From: Merdiplasma sp905207905
GTDB taxonomy: Bacteria; Bacillota; Clostridia; Lachnospirales; Lachnospiraceae
NCBI GenBank assembly: GCA_902475025.1
Contig: CABRXX010000015.1
Span: forward strand, 1 to 55,603
DNA: 55,603 bases
Direction: 5' to 3'
A program made the translations under genes and the position numbers. Under the pieces are notes generated by a model. It was not told where the DNA came from, did no database searches, and was given only the letters and a program-made list of their open reading frames with translations. Shown piece after piece: positions 44,662 through 52,793 of the stretch; within the stretch, counting starts at the first letter, position 1, and each line of letters begins with the position of its first letter.

Positions 44662-44773
44662 GACAGCGTCCGTGTACGAAGGTCTGCAAGCCTTCCAAAG
44701 GGAGGGCTGCGGAAATTTCTGCGCTGTCTTTCATCAGCGTATGTCCAATCGGCCTCCCCTTGCGGATGCTGCT
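44662..44773 (+). other. 112-base structured intergenic element
   Basis: CAGCGTCCGT (44664-44673) can pair, with G-U pairs on the plus strand, with GCGGATGCTG (44762-44771). Inside are a GAAGG/CCTTC hairpin (44678-44697) and a GCGGAAA/TTTCTGC pairing (about 44709-44722). The whole region resembles a multi-branch RNA fold. It lies between coaX and the ECF gene and includes the repeated GCRTCCGTGTAC word. Confidence 0.4.
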
Positions 44774-44798
44774 TATGGACAATAGAAAAAACAGAAAA

Positions 44799-44841
44799 GG
44801 CTGAGGCAAAACAGAGGCCTATTCTCTGTACTGCCTCAGCC
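44799..44841 (-). terminator. Terminator after the ECF component
   Basis: GGCTGAGGCA (44799-44808) and TGCCTCAGCC (44832-44841) form a perfect 10-bp stem enclosing ACAGAG/CTCTGT. Read on the minus strand it is followed by TTTTCTGTTTTTT. Confidence 0.85.
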
Positions 44842-44853
44842 CAATATGCAAAT

Positions 44854-45489
44854 CTAGCGGGCAGCTGCCAGCTGTTTTGTCCAAAAAGAAAGCAGAACCT
44901 TGCCAAGGGCAGTGACCAGAATCGCTGCTGCAATGGCTTCCGGAATACCTGAGGCAAGGATGGTGCCTTCGATAAGTCCGTACACAGCGGTGACAGCCAC
45001 ATTTTTAGCCTGAGCGTACTGAACTGCCAGCAGTTTGTAAATACTGCCCATAACGGCGACTGTATTTACCATGGAACCGAAAAAACCGGTGACGGGAAGG
45101 GCAACCCAGGGAGAAACCTTCAGTTTCCGAAGGGCGATCCACAGCCATCCGGCGGCTACTCCGATCAGGATTCTGCATCCTGTGGAAATCCAAAGCGCCT
45201 TAAAGATCCCGGGAAGATCTGTGCTCAAAAATGGGGAGAAGGCAAAGGAGAGCAGGGTGGGTGCAACGGTATTGCTCACCATAGAGCAGATACCAAAAAC
45301 GCCTCCCAGGATCGCTCCTGCAGCTGGTCCCAACAGAATCGCACCGATGATCACAGGAATATGAACAGTTGTCGCCTTAATAATAGGCAGCTGTATCATG
45401 CCAAGAGGCGTATTCGCCAACAGGACGACCACAGCGGCCATAAGTGCAACACTGACCATCCAACGGGTGTCTTTCTTCGTTGTTTTCAT
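44854..45489 (-). CDS. ECF transporter S component, probably pantothenate (PanT-like)
   Basis: 211 residues with about six hydrophobic segments. The conserved start MVSVALMAAVVVLLANTPLG and the segment HIPVIIGAILLGPAAGAILGGVFG are typical of ECF substrate-binding subunits; GPAAGAILGGVFG is the usual glycine-rich helix. The gene lies beside coaX, which suggests pantothenate as ligand (inference). It needs the shared EcfA/EcfT energising module, which is not in the window. AAGGAGG lies 9 bases upstream of the ATG at 45489. Confidence 0.85.
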   Translation of the reverse strand: MKTTKKDTRWMVSVALMAAVVVLLANTPLGMIQLPIIKATTVHIPVIIGAILLGPAAGAILGGVFGICSMVSNTVAPTLLSFAFSPFLSTDLPGIFKALWISTGCRILIGVAAGWLWIALRKLKVSPWVALPVTGFFGSMVNTVAVMGSIYKLLAVQYAQAKNVAVTAVYGLIEGTILASGIPEAIAAAILVTALGKVLLSFWTKQLAAAR

Positions 45490-45514
45490 ATTTAATTTTC
45501 CTCCTTGTTATTAT

Positions 45515-45571
45515 TCCCCTAAAGGGGATACAATACAGGAAAAGTATAGCACGTTCCCCTTTGCGGTACAA
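45515..45571 (-). promoter_or_regulatory. ECF gene promoter with TCCCCTAAAGGGGA palindrome
   Basis: On the minus strand TTGTAC (45571-45566), 17-bp spacer, TATACT (45548-45543). The perfect 14-bp palindrome TCCCCTAAAGGGGA (45515-45528) lies in the leader, and a half site AAAGGGGAA is inside the spacer. It is a candidate operator or RNA hairpin. Confidence 0.6.
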
Positions 45572-45719
45572 TATGAAATTTTTAAAAGCTCCAGGCTGGC
45601 TTGGAAATGCAAAATACCCTTGGCTTCTGGAATACAAAAGGGAGACAGTGCGCATTTTTACCGGCAATGAACCGTCTGGCCAGACGAAGAAGTCTGGAGA
45701 CTGGGTACTAAGAAAGAGG

Positions 45720-45748
45720 TTTACAGCCTGGGAGTGAAATGTTAAAAT
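45720..45748 (+). promoter_or_regulatory. Promoter of the thrE-coaBC operon
   Basis: TTTACA (45720-45725), 17-bp spacer, TAAAAT (45743-45748). Transcription near 45755, so the in-frame ATG at 45758 would be almost leaderless; this favours the later start of the next gene. Confidence 0.55.
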
Positions 45749-45833
45749 CGGGATAGTATGGTAGAGAACTGCGCTGTTTTGAGGTGGAAAATAGAAAATG
45801 ACAACGGAAAAAAGCAAGGGGCAAAAGACAGTA

Positions 45834-45866
45834 AAAGGCGCAGGAAAGGCGCAGGAAAGGCGCAGG
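45834..45866 (+). repeat. Three 11-bp direct repeats
   Basis: AAAGGCGCAGG occurs three times without gap (45834-45844, 45845-45855, 45856-45866) in the leader of the ThrE gene. The 11-base unit shifts frame, arguing that this stretch is not coding. Confidence 0.8.
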
Positions 45867-45883
45867 AAGGACACAGAGAGGCC

Positions 45884-46723
45884 ATGTCATTTCAGAAAAA
45901 AGAGTTAAACAATAAAAGCGAGCCGGAAGGCTTTGCAGAAGAGCCGTTGATACAGACCAGAGAAGTGATGGAGGCAGCTCTGGAGGCAGGACACATCCTT
46001 CTGGAGAATGGAGCGGAAATCTTCCGGGTGGAGGAGACCATGGATCGGATCTGTCATCATTACGGGCTGGCATCCGGGAATGCGTTTGTGTTAAGCAACG
46101 GCATTTTTGTCACTGCAGGAGATACGAAGGAACAGGTCTTTGCCAAGGTGCAGCATATCCCGGTGAGCGGTTCCCAGCTGGATAAGGTGGTTGCTGTGAA
46201 CCAGCTTTCCAGAGAGATCGCCCAGGGAAAGTATACCGTACAGGAGGCAAGGGAAGCGCTGAAGCGAATCAGAAATATGCAGGGAAAGACTAGGTGGGCC
46301 AGAATACTGGCTTCCGGTCTTGGCAGCGGCGCTTTCTGCGTCCTGTTTGGAGGAAATCTTCAGGATGCTCTTTCCTCAGCAGCGGCAGGACTGCTGCTAT
46401 ATCTGTTTGTGCTTGGCATGGGAGAACGCTTATCCAAGATGGTGTTCAACATCGCAGGAAGCGCTCTGGTAACGCTGCTGTGCGGCTTTTTTGGTTTTGT
46501 GGGGCTGGGGGTTCACATGGATTTTATGATTATGGGTTCTGTCATGCCGCTGATCCCAGGAGTTCCCTTTGTGAATGCGATCCGTGATATGGCCAATGGG
46601 GATTATATTTCAGGGTCTGTGCGGATGCTGGACGCGCTGCTCACCTTTGTGTGTATTGCCATTGGAGTGGGACTTGGGACCGCTCTTCTCCATGGGACAC
46701 TGGGAGGAGGCTATCCGGTATGA
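45884..46723 (+). CDS. Threonine/serine exporter, N-terminal subunit (ThrE domain)
   Basis: 279 residues from the ATG at 45884. The frame is open back to 45758, but those 42 codons are basic, repetitive and lie at the promoter. The soluble N-terminal part has the family motif GHILLENGAEIFRVEETMDRIC, quoted here as LLENGAEIFRVEETMD, and NAFVLSNGIFVTAGD; about four to five hydrophobic segments follow (LASGLGSGAFCVLFGG onward). In Corynebacterium ThrE the two halves are one protein; here the second half is the next gene, overlapping by ATGA. Exports small amino acids or a related metabolite. Confidence 0.88.
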   Translation: MSFQKKELNNKSEPEGFAEEPLIQTREVMEAALEAGHILLENGAEIFRVEETMDRICHHYGLASGNAFVLSNGIFVTAGDTKEQVFAKVQHIPVSGSQLDKVVAVNQLSREIAQGKYTVQEAREALKRIRNMQGKTRWARILASGLGSGAFCVLFGGNLQDALSSAAAGLLLYLFVLGMGERLSKMVFNIAGSALVTLLCGFFGFVGLGVHMDFMIMGSVMPLIPGVPFVNAIRDMANGDYISGSVRMLDALLTFVCIAIGVGLGTALLHGTLGGGYPV

Positions 46724-47178
46724 GATTTTTTGGCATCACACAGTCAGGTATGCTGCAGGTGTTCGCCGCTGTGCTGGGAACCATGGCTTTTAGCCTGTTG
46801 TATGGAGTTCCCAGGAAATATTATCCTTACTGCGGAGCCATTGGAGGAGCCGGATGGCTGGTGTATCTGGCGGCTTCTTCCTGGGGCGGTATTTTGGCTT
46901 CCTTGGTGGCTACCATGGCGGTGGCTCTTTTGTCCCGGCTCACAGCCATACGGAAGCGGTGCCCGGTAACCGTATTTTTGATCACCGGGATCTTCCCTCT
47001 GGTACCGGGAGCCCAGGTGTACTGGATGGCCTACTATTTCGTGACGAATGAGACCGGATTGGCTGCCAGCCATGGCTATTTGGCTGTTAAGACGGCTTTT
47101 GCCATTGTTCTGGGGATTGTGTTTGTATTTGAGATTCCACAGCGGGTGTTTGCAAGAAGGAGGAAAAAGGAATGCTGA
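46720..47178 (+). CDS. Threonine/serine exporter, C-terminal subunit (DUF3815/ThrE-like)
   Basis: 152 residues, four to five hydrophobic segments, with LLYGVPRKYYPYCGAIGGAGWLVYL and the family motif FLITGIFPLVPGAQVYWMAYYFV (in part FPLVPGAQVYWM). It completes the ThrE transporter. The ATG at 46720 lies in the stop of the first subunit, and its own stop overlaps coaBC by 7 bases, so three genes are translationally chained. Confidence 0.88.
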   Translation: MRFFGITQSGMLQVFAAVLGTMAFSLLYGVPRKYYPYCGAIGGAGWLVYLAASSWGGILASLVATMAVALLSRLTAIRKRCPVTVFLITGIFPLVPGAQVYWMAYYFVTNETGLAASHGYLAVKTAFAIVLGIVFVFEIPQRVFARRRKKEC

Positions 47179-48365
47179 AAGGAAAGACAGTGATTTTGGG
47201 AGTGACGGGAAGTATTGCAGCCTACAAGGCAGCCAATCTGGCCAGTCTGCTAAAGAAGCAGCATGCAGATGTGCATGTGATCATGACCAGAAACGGAACC
47301 CAATTTATCAATCCCATTACTTTTGAAAGTCTCACAGGAAATAAATGCCTCGTTGATACTTTTGACCGGAATTTTCAGTTCCAGGTGGAACATGTGGAAC
47401 TGGCCAAGCGGGCGGATCTGGCTATCGTTGGGCCAGCCACCGCCAATGTGATGGCCAAGCTGGCCCATGGCCTGGCGGATGATATGCTCACTACCACTCT
47501 GCTGGCCTGTCAGTGTCCAAAACTGATTGCTCCGGCGATGAACACCAGGATGTATGAGAATCCGGTGACCCGGGACAATGAGGAGACGCTGCGCCGCTAT
47601 GGGTGGAAAGTGATTGCTCCGGCAGTGGGGTATCTGGCCTGCGGGGATACGGGGGCAGGCAAATTCCCGGATGAAAAGCTGATTCTGGAGCATATTTTAA
47701 GGGAAATTGCGTTTCCAAAGGATCTGGCGGGGAAAAAGATTCTGATCACAGCAGGTCCTACCCAGGAGGCCATTGATCCGGTGCGCTATATTACCAATCA
47801 TTCCAGCGGGAAGATGGGGTATGCCCTGGCAAGAATGGCCATGCTTCGGGGCGCGGATGTGACTTTAGTGACGGGGAAGGTGGCTCTGGAGCCTCCGCAC
47901 TTTGTGGAAGTGGTTCCCATCACCACAGCCAGGGAGCTGTTTGAGGCAGTGACCTTAAGAAGCGGGATCCAGGATATGATCATCAAGGCAGCGGCTGTGG
48001 CGGATTACCGCCCGGCAGTCTGGGCGGATGAAAAACTGAAAAAGTCTGACGCAGAGCTTTCCATTGCATTGGAGCGGACGGAGGATACCCTGCAGTATCT
48101 GGGGGAACATAAGAAAAAAGGGCAGCTTCTGTGCGGCTTCGCCATGGAGACATCCAGACTGGAGGAGCGGGCCAGAGAAAAGCTGGAGCGGAAGAACCTG
48201 GATCTGATTGCAGCCAACAATGTGAAGGTGGCAGGAGCCGGGTTCGGGACAGACACCAATGTGGTGACCCTGATCACCAGGCAGGAGACCAGGCAGCTGG
48301 AGCTGATGAGCAAAGAAGCGGTAGCCACAGAGATTCTGGATACCCTGGCGGGGATGGGAAAATAG
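47172..48365 (+). CDS. coaBC: Phosphopantothenoylcysteine decarboxylase/phosphopantothenate-cysteine ligase
   Basis: 397 residues, the bifunctional length. The FMN-dependent CoaC half has GVTGSIAAYKAANLASLL, the active-site His in FQVEHVELAKRADL, and the PAMNTRMYENP motif; the Cys of the flap is in YLACGDTGAGKF. The CoaB half starts near ILITAGPTQEAIDPVRYITNHSSGKMG (quoted: ILITAGPTQEAIDPVR) and has AAAVADYRP and the NNVKVAGAGFGTDTN loop. Second and third steps of CoA synthesis after pantothenate kinase; coaX lies 2.5 kb away on the other strand. Confidence 0.96.
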   Translation: MLKGKTVILGVTGSIAAYKAANLASLLKKQHADVHVIMTRNGTQFINPITFESLTGNKCLVDTFDRNFQFQVEHVELAKRADLAIVGPATANVMAKLAHGLADDMLTTTLLACQCPKLIAPAMNTRMYENPVTRDNEETLRRYGWKVIAPAVGYLACGDTGAGKFPDEKLILEHILREIAFPKDLAGKKILITAGPTQEAIDPVRYITNHSSGKMGYALARMAMLRGADVTLVTGKVALEPPHFVEVVPITTARELFEAVTLRSGIQDMIIKAAAVADYRPAVWADEKLKKSDAELSIALERTEDTLQYLGEHKKKGQLLCGFAMETSRLEERAREKLERKNLDLIAANNVKVAGAGFGTDTNVVTLITRQETRQLELMSKEAVATEILDTLAGMGK

Positions 48366-48380
48366 GAAAGGAGCAGGAAA

Positions 48381-48611
48381 ATGAAAAAAAATTATGAGAC
48401 AGTCTGGGAGATTTTTAACCAGTGTGCCAATAATCAGATGCGGGATGTGTTTATTGACGAGGTGGAGCTGGAAGATACCGATGCCTTCATCCAGGAAAAA
48501 TTTAAGGATAAGAATATGACTTACGAAAAAACAGTTCTGGAGAATGGCACCATTGTGTACGATATCAATGCTTCCGGTATCCGGCAGCGCTACTCCTTTA
48601 CGGAGTTTTAG
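48381..48611 (+). CDS. Small acidic protein of unknown function
   Basis: 76 residues starting at 48381 behind GAAAGGAGC. Sequence is acidic, with MKKNYETVWEIFNQCANNQM, FIDEVELEDTDAFIQEKF and a C-terminal ASGIRQRYSFTEF. I recognise no family. It has no membrane segment or metal motif. It lies 15 bases after coaBC and 35 before the AAA ATPase, so it may be a partner or regulator of the AAA-VWA pair (inference). Good start context and the tight spacing make it a real gene. Confidence 0.8.
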   Translation: MKKNYETVWEIFNQCANNQMRDVFIDEVELEDTDAFIQEKFKDKNMTYEKTVLENGTIVYDINASGIRQRYSFTEF

Positions 48612-48646
48612 AATAACAGAGATTGAAGAAAGCAGGAAAATAAAAA

Positions 48647-49564
48647 ATGGAAACATTTTTCACGTATATGGAGGAACAGGGCGTTGATGGGGCTCTGTTA
48701 AGGCAGATCCGCAGGTTTCGGGAACAGTATCAGGTGGCAAAGCAGGTGAAAAACCGATTGGCTCAGCCGGAGATCCCTTTCTATGGAAAAGAGATTTTTG
48801 AGATGGCAGCTTACGCGCTGCTGCAGGGAGAGAATATTCTCCTGACAGGAAGCAAGGCTACTGGAAAAAATGTGCTGGCAGAGAATCTGGCCTGGCTGTT
48901 CGGGCGTCCGATGTACAATATTTCCTTCCATGTAAATACAGACAGCAGCACCCTGATTGGAACGGATACCTTTCGGAACAATGAGGTACAGCTTCGCACC
49001 GGCCCGGTTTACGACAGCGCGCTCTATGGAGGCTTTGCAGTATTGGATGAGGTCAATATGGCCAAAAACGATGCGGTTTCTGTGCTCCATGCTGCGCTGG
49101 ATTACCGCCGTGTACTGGATGTGCCGGGATATGAAAAGCTGCAGATGCATCAGGCAGCCCGCTTTATCGGAACCATGAATTATGGCTATGCGGGAACTAA
49201 GGAGTTAAATGAGGCGCTGGTATCCCGATTTTTAGTGATTGATATGCCTCCGGCAGATGAGCAGACCCTATCCAGAGTGCTCACTTACCTATTTCCGAAG
49301 ATGAAGCAGGAGGGAATGAAGCAGATCTGCGGCCTGTTTTTAGATCTGCAGACCAAGGCTTCCAACCATGAGATTTCCACAAAACCTCTGGATATGCGGG
49401 GGCTGGTGGGAGCCTTAAAGACCATACAGGGAGGACTCTCACCCAGGCAGGCCCTGCGCATGGGAATTGTGAACAAAAGTTTTGATGTGTTTGAGCGGGA
49501 GCTGGTGGAGGATATTGTGATGACCAGGATTCCAGAGGAGTGGGGACCGGAGAGGATCTTCTGA
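48647..49564 (+). CDS. MoxR-type AAA ATPase with altered Walker A
   Basis: 305 residues. Preceded by a helical N-terminus (RQIRRFREQYQVAKQV), the ATPase core has Walker A GSKATGKN at 68-75, Walker B GFAVLDEVNMAK at about 128, sensor 1 FIGTMNYGYAGTKELNEAL, and the arginine-finger region LVSRFLVIDMPP. In standard proteins the last Walker A residue is Ser/Thr (coordinating magnesium); here it is Asn75. It is followed 170 bases on by a VWA protein, the usual partner of MoxR ATPases, which together remodel or activate metalloproteins. The natural substrate is unknown. Confidence 0.9.
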   Translation: METFFTYMEEQGVDGALLRQIRRFREQYQVAKQVKNRLAQPEIPFYGKEIFEMAAYALLQGENILLTGSKATGKNVLAENLAWLFGRPMYNISFHVNTDSSTLIGTDTFRNNEVQLRTGPVYDSALYGGFAVLDEVNMAKNDAVSVLHAALDYRRVLDVPGYEKLQMHQAARFIGTMNYGYAGTKELNEALVSRFLVIDMPPADEQTLSRVLTYLFPKMKQEGMKQICGLFLDLQTKASNHEISTKPLDMRGLVGALKTIQGGLSPRQALRMGIVNKSFDVFERELVEDIVMTRIPEEWGPERIF

Positions 49565-49734
49565 AACGGAATCAGGGAAGGGCTGGCCGGCGTTGGCGCA
49601 GAACGGGTATTTGGCTTTATAGAAGAAGGCAGTGGAAAAGAAACGGTGAGATGGCGGGTTCAGAGCGAGGCGCAAGCAGAGAGAAAGCCAGGATAAGAGC
49701 AAAATAAGCGTAAGAGAACAACAAGGAGGTGTCC

Positions 49735-51546
49735 ATGGAAAACCGACTGACAGAAGAGTGGGACTATGAGGAGGAAGAAAAGCGGCAGGAGATTGAGACC
49801 CGGATGAAGAATCTCATGTGGACCGTCAGCGGCAATTATCAGCTGGATACAGGGCTGGATGTGGATTCTTTCTGGGAGTCCAAGTATGTAGCCATGTATG
49901 ATGCCATTAAACAGGGAGCCTTTGACCGCTATTTTGATAAAAATGAATTTGCCCTGTATCTGGTAAAAAAGGTGTACTATGGGGCTGATCAGGCTGCTCT
50001 TATGTCCCTGACCCAGCTTTGCGTGGATATGGCCGCTTATCCAAGGGTAGTGAAGGAACGGCCAGGAGTGGTGGAGATCCGCCGCCGGGCCTTTGAATAT
50101 CTGCTGGAACACCGCTTTAGCAGGCTGAGTCAGAATCTTCCGGGAAAGATGAAGATTGTTCTGATGAGAGGTATCCTGGATGGACGGTGGGAGTGTGAAA
50201 TGAGGATCCGCAAGCCTCTGGAAAAGGTGCGGGCCATGGAGGAAGCCAGGGATACCGTGGAGCTGATCGAAACGGTAGATGAGCTGTACAATGACCTGAT
50301 AGATCCTTCCTTTGTGAAAAAACACGGGGATTTGGCTCATGTGCTCTCAGCCACCCTGGAGGAACTGAAGGAATTTGACTGGAAGGACTATCTGGAGGAG
50401 GAAGCGGATCAGGAACTTTTGGAGCAGTATGTCTCCCAGTTGGAACACCAGATGACCGTCACGGAGGAATTTCAGGAGGAGAAGGGATCAGAAGAGAGAC
50501 AGAGGGGGAAGACCAGACGGGTGGTGGTGCTGGATCAGGAGGCGGTAGAGCGGATGTACAGTTACATTGAAAAAAGCTACGGCCGTTCTTATCTGAGCGA
50601 TCTGGAGCAGCGGCAGATGAATTTCCGCCTCTGTCGGGGCGCCCATAGAGACTGCAGGCTATTTTACACGGATGGGATTCTGGCGGATCCGGTGATGGTG
50701 AACGCCCAGCTGGTAAACGCGAAAGCCCAGGCCAGAAATAACCAGCGGCTTTTTTTGAATAGTCAGAATCTCATGAAACGGAATGTGGAGACTATGACAG
50801 ATTTTCTTCGGCGTTCTCTGACGCTGCGGACTCAGTCGGAGGATCTTCCTTCCAGGTATGGACAGATTGTGCCTAGGAAACTTTGGAAAGTGGGGAGGGT
50901 GAGAGAACCGGGGAATTTGTTTATCCGAAAGACCAGACAGGATTCCTCAGAGTTTGTGGTGGAAGTTCTGATGGATGCCAGCGGTTCCCAGAGAGACCGG
51001 CAGGGACAGGTGGCCCTTCAGGCCTACATCATCAGTGAAGCGCTCAGTAATGTGAAGATTCCCCATCGGATCATGAGCTTTTGTACCTTTTGGGATTACA
51101 CAGTGATGCAGCGGTTTCGGGATTATGATTCTCCCAGGTCGGAGAATAAAAAGATACTGGAGTATACCACTTCATCCAACAACCGGGACGGTCTGGCCAT
51201 CCGGGCGGCTGGGGATTCCCTTCTCGCCAGAGAGGAAGAAAACAAGATTTTGATCGTTCTCAGCGACGGAAGGCCCAACGATGTGATCGTAAACCGTCCA
51301 GGCAGCCGCAATCCTGCCGCCTACAGCGGAGAATATGCGGTGAGAGATACTGCCTTTGAAGTGCGTTCCCTAAGAAGCAGAGGGGTATCTGTTCTGGGAG
51401 TCTTTACCGGAAAGGAGCAGGATCTGGGGGCGGAGAAAATGATCTTTGGAAAGGATTTCGCTTATATCCGGGATATTCGGAATTTCTCCAGGGTGGTGAG
51501 CAGCTATCTGCAAAAACTGTTGGAGCGGGATGCGGGAGAGGTATAA
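49735..51546 (+). CDS. VWA-domain protein, partner of MoxR ATPase
   Basis: 603 residues from the ATG at 49735 (AAGGAGG at 49723-49729); the GTG six bases earlier overlaps the ribosome-binding site. The first about 400 residues are helical and charged, with EEEEKRQEIETRMKNLMW at the start and a coiled-coil region. A von Willebrand A domain follows: the MIDAS motif is DASGS at about 414 (VEVLMDASGSQRDRQG) with the later ILIVLSDGRPND. The layout is like CobT/NorD proteins that work with MoxR ATPases. The pair's target cannot be told from the window. Confidence 0.9.
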   Translation: MENRLTEEWDYEEEEKRQEIETRMKNLMWTVSGNYQLDTGLDVDSFWESKYVAMYDAIKQGAFDRYFDKNEFALYLVKKVYYGADQAALMSLTQLCVDMAAYPRVVKERPGVVEIRRRAFEYLLEHRFSRLSQNLPGKMKIVLMRGILDGRWECEMRIRKPLEKVRAMEEARDTVELIETVDELYNDLIDPSFVKKHGDLAHVLSATLEELKEFDWKDYLEEEADQELLEQYVSQLEHQMTVTEEFQEEKGSEERQRGKTRRVVVLDQEAVERMYSYIEKSYGRSYLSDLEQRQMNFRLCRGAHRDCRLFYTDGILADPVMVNAQLVNAKAQARNNQRLFLNSQNLMKRNVETMTDFLRRSLTLRTQSEDLPSRYGQIVPRKLWKVGRVREPGNLFIRKTRQDSSEFVVEVLMDASGSQRDRQGQVALQAYIISEALSNVKIPHRIMSFCTFWDYTVMQRFRDYDSPRSENKKILEYTTSSNNRDGLAIRAAGDSLLAREEENKILIVLSDGRPNDVIVNRPGSRNPAAYSGEYAVRDTAFEVRSLRSRGVSVLGVFTGKEQDLGAEKMIFGKDFAYIRDIRNFSRVVSSYLQKLLERDAGEV

Positions 51547-51749
51547 CATACAGGATAGGATGGTTTGCGGGGGAGTGAGAAAACGCCTTGCATTCTGTCA
51601 GGGATGGGTATATGATAATCAAAGACCCTGAAGCAAGCGGATGGGGGGTTGACCCTTGCGGCATTTGCCGGATATCCGCACAAGTGCGGCTGCCTGGCTT
51701 ATTGCTGATGGGAATAAAGATATTTTGAATGTTTTCAGGAGGAAAGAAC

Positions 51750-52586
51750 ATGGCGGAAAAAAGCTGTAATAATTCATCTTGCACCAAAGAAAGCTGTGAA
51801 GGATGCCCCAGCGCAAAAGGCCCTTCCAGTTTTCAGGTGGAACCAAATGCATATACGGAAGTAAAACACGTAGTGGGAGTAGTCAGCGGTAAGGGAGGCG
51901 TGGGAAAATCCCTGGTAACGGCATCTCTGGCAAACCTGCTGGCAGCTAAGGGGTACCGGGTAGGCATCCTGGATGCGGATATCACCGGCCCGTCCATCCC
52001 CAAGATGTACGGACTTACCGGTCCGGCCAAGGCCTCTGATGAGGGGATTCTGCCGGAGCTGGCGGCCAATGATGTGAAAGTGATGTCTCTGAATCTGCTG
52101 ATGCCGGATCCGGAGCAGGCAGTGATCTGGAGAGGCCCGGTGATTGCCAATATGGTAAAGCAGTTCTGGTCAGAGGTGATCTGGGGAGAACTGGATTATC
52201 TTCTGGTGGATATGCCGCCGGGAACAGGAGACGTGCCTTTGACGGTGTTCCAGTCCCTGCCGGTGGAGGGGATTATGGTGGTGACCTCTCCTCAGGATCT
52301 GGTGCAGATGATCGTGAAAAAAGCCTACAATATGGCAAAGACCATGAACATCCCCATTTTGGGCGTAGTAGAAAACTACAGCTTCTTAAAGTGCCCGGAC
52401 TGCGGAAAGATGATCAAGGTCTTTGGGGAGAGCCATATCGAGGAGGCGGCCAAAGAGCTGGATCTTGCTCTGGCAGGACAGATCCCTATCGATCCTTCCC
52501 TGGCAGAGGTTGCAGACGCAGGAAAGTTTGCAGAGGTGCAGAATGGGTACCTTGACAGGGCTGTGGAAATTCTGAGAAAAATGTAA
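51750..52586 (+). CDS. Mrp/Nbp35-type iron-sulphur carrier ATPase
   Basis: 278 residues from the ATG at 51750 with CAGGAGGAAAG upstream. The N-terminus has four cysteines (C6, C11, C16, C19 in SCNNSSCTKESCEGCPS), as in Nbp35, followed by the deviant Walker A VSGKGGVGKSLVTA, switch I DADITGPSIPKMYG, and Walker B VDMPPGTGD. A CxxC pair (KCPDCGK) near residue 218 holds the bridging cluster in the dimer. It delivers iron-sulphur clusters to apo-proteins, which may include the radical-SAM enzyme two genes on. A short CCGCAC/GTGCGG dyad lies at 51676-51689 upstream. Confidence 0.93.
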   Translation: MAEKSCNNSSCTKESCEGCPSAKGPSSFQVEPNAYTEVKHVVGVVSGKGGVGKSLVTASLANLLAAKGYRVGILDADITGPSIPKMYGLTGPAKASDEGILPELAANDVKVMSLNLLMPDPEQAVIWRGPVIANMVKQFWSEVIWGELDYLLVDMPPGTGDVPLTVFQSLPVEGIMVVTSPQDLVQMIVKKAYNMAKTMNIPILGVVENYSFLKCPDCGKMIKVFGESHIEEAAKELDLALAGQIPIDPSLAEVADAGKFAEVQNGYLDRAVEILRKM

Positions 52587-52639
52587 TTAGTATCCCTGTG
52601 CTGCTTTTGACATCGGGACGGGAATGAAGATGAAAAACA

Positions 52640-52696
52640 GAACATTTGTTCTTGACAACTGCCAGAGATGGCGGTATGATAAAAGAACAGATGTTC
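52640..52696 (+). promoter_or_regulatory. Promoter with two LexA (SOS) boxes
   Basis: TTGACA (52652-52657), 17-bp spacer, TATGAT (52675-52680). GAACATTTGTTC (52640-52651) abuts the -35 and GAACAGATGTTC (52685-52696) covers the start point. Both match the Firmicute LexA core GAACNNNNGTTC exactly. The downstream genes are a radical-SAM DNA repair pair. Confidence 0.85.
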
Positions 52697-52793
52697 TGTT
52701 TTTCGTTTTGTAAAATCACACAGCGTCGGATCGGGGATGCAATAGAGGGAATGTCTGAACCGGGGAGAGAGCTTCAGAAAAGGAGGAGCCGGG

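Noticed and set aside
44615..44809. 64-codon minus-strand frame covering the gap between coaX and the ECF gene
   Set aside because: It runs through a terminator and a structured element and has no start context. Similar spurious frames are common in such repeats.
51547..51749. TTGACC and a CCGCAC/GTGCGG dyad before the Mrp gene as a regulated promoter
   Set aside because: The -10 match is poor and the dyad loop is very short. I cannot support it beyond a remark.
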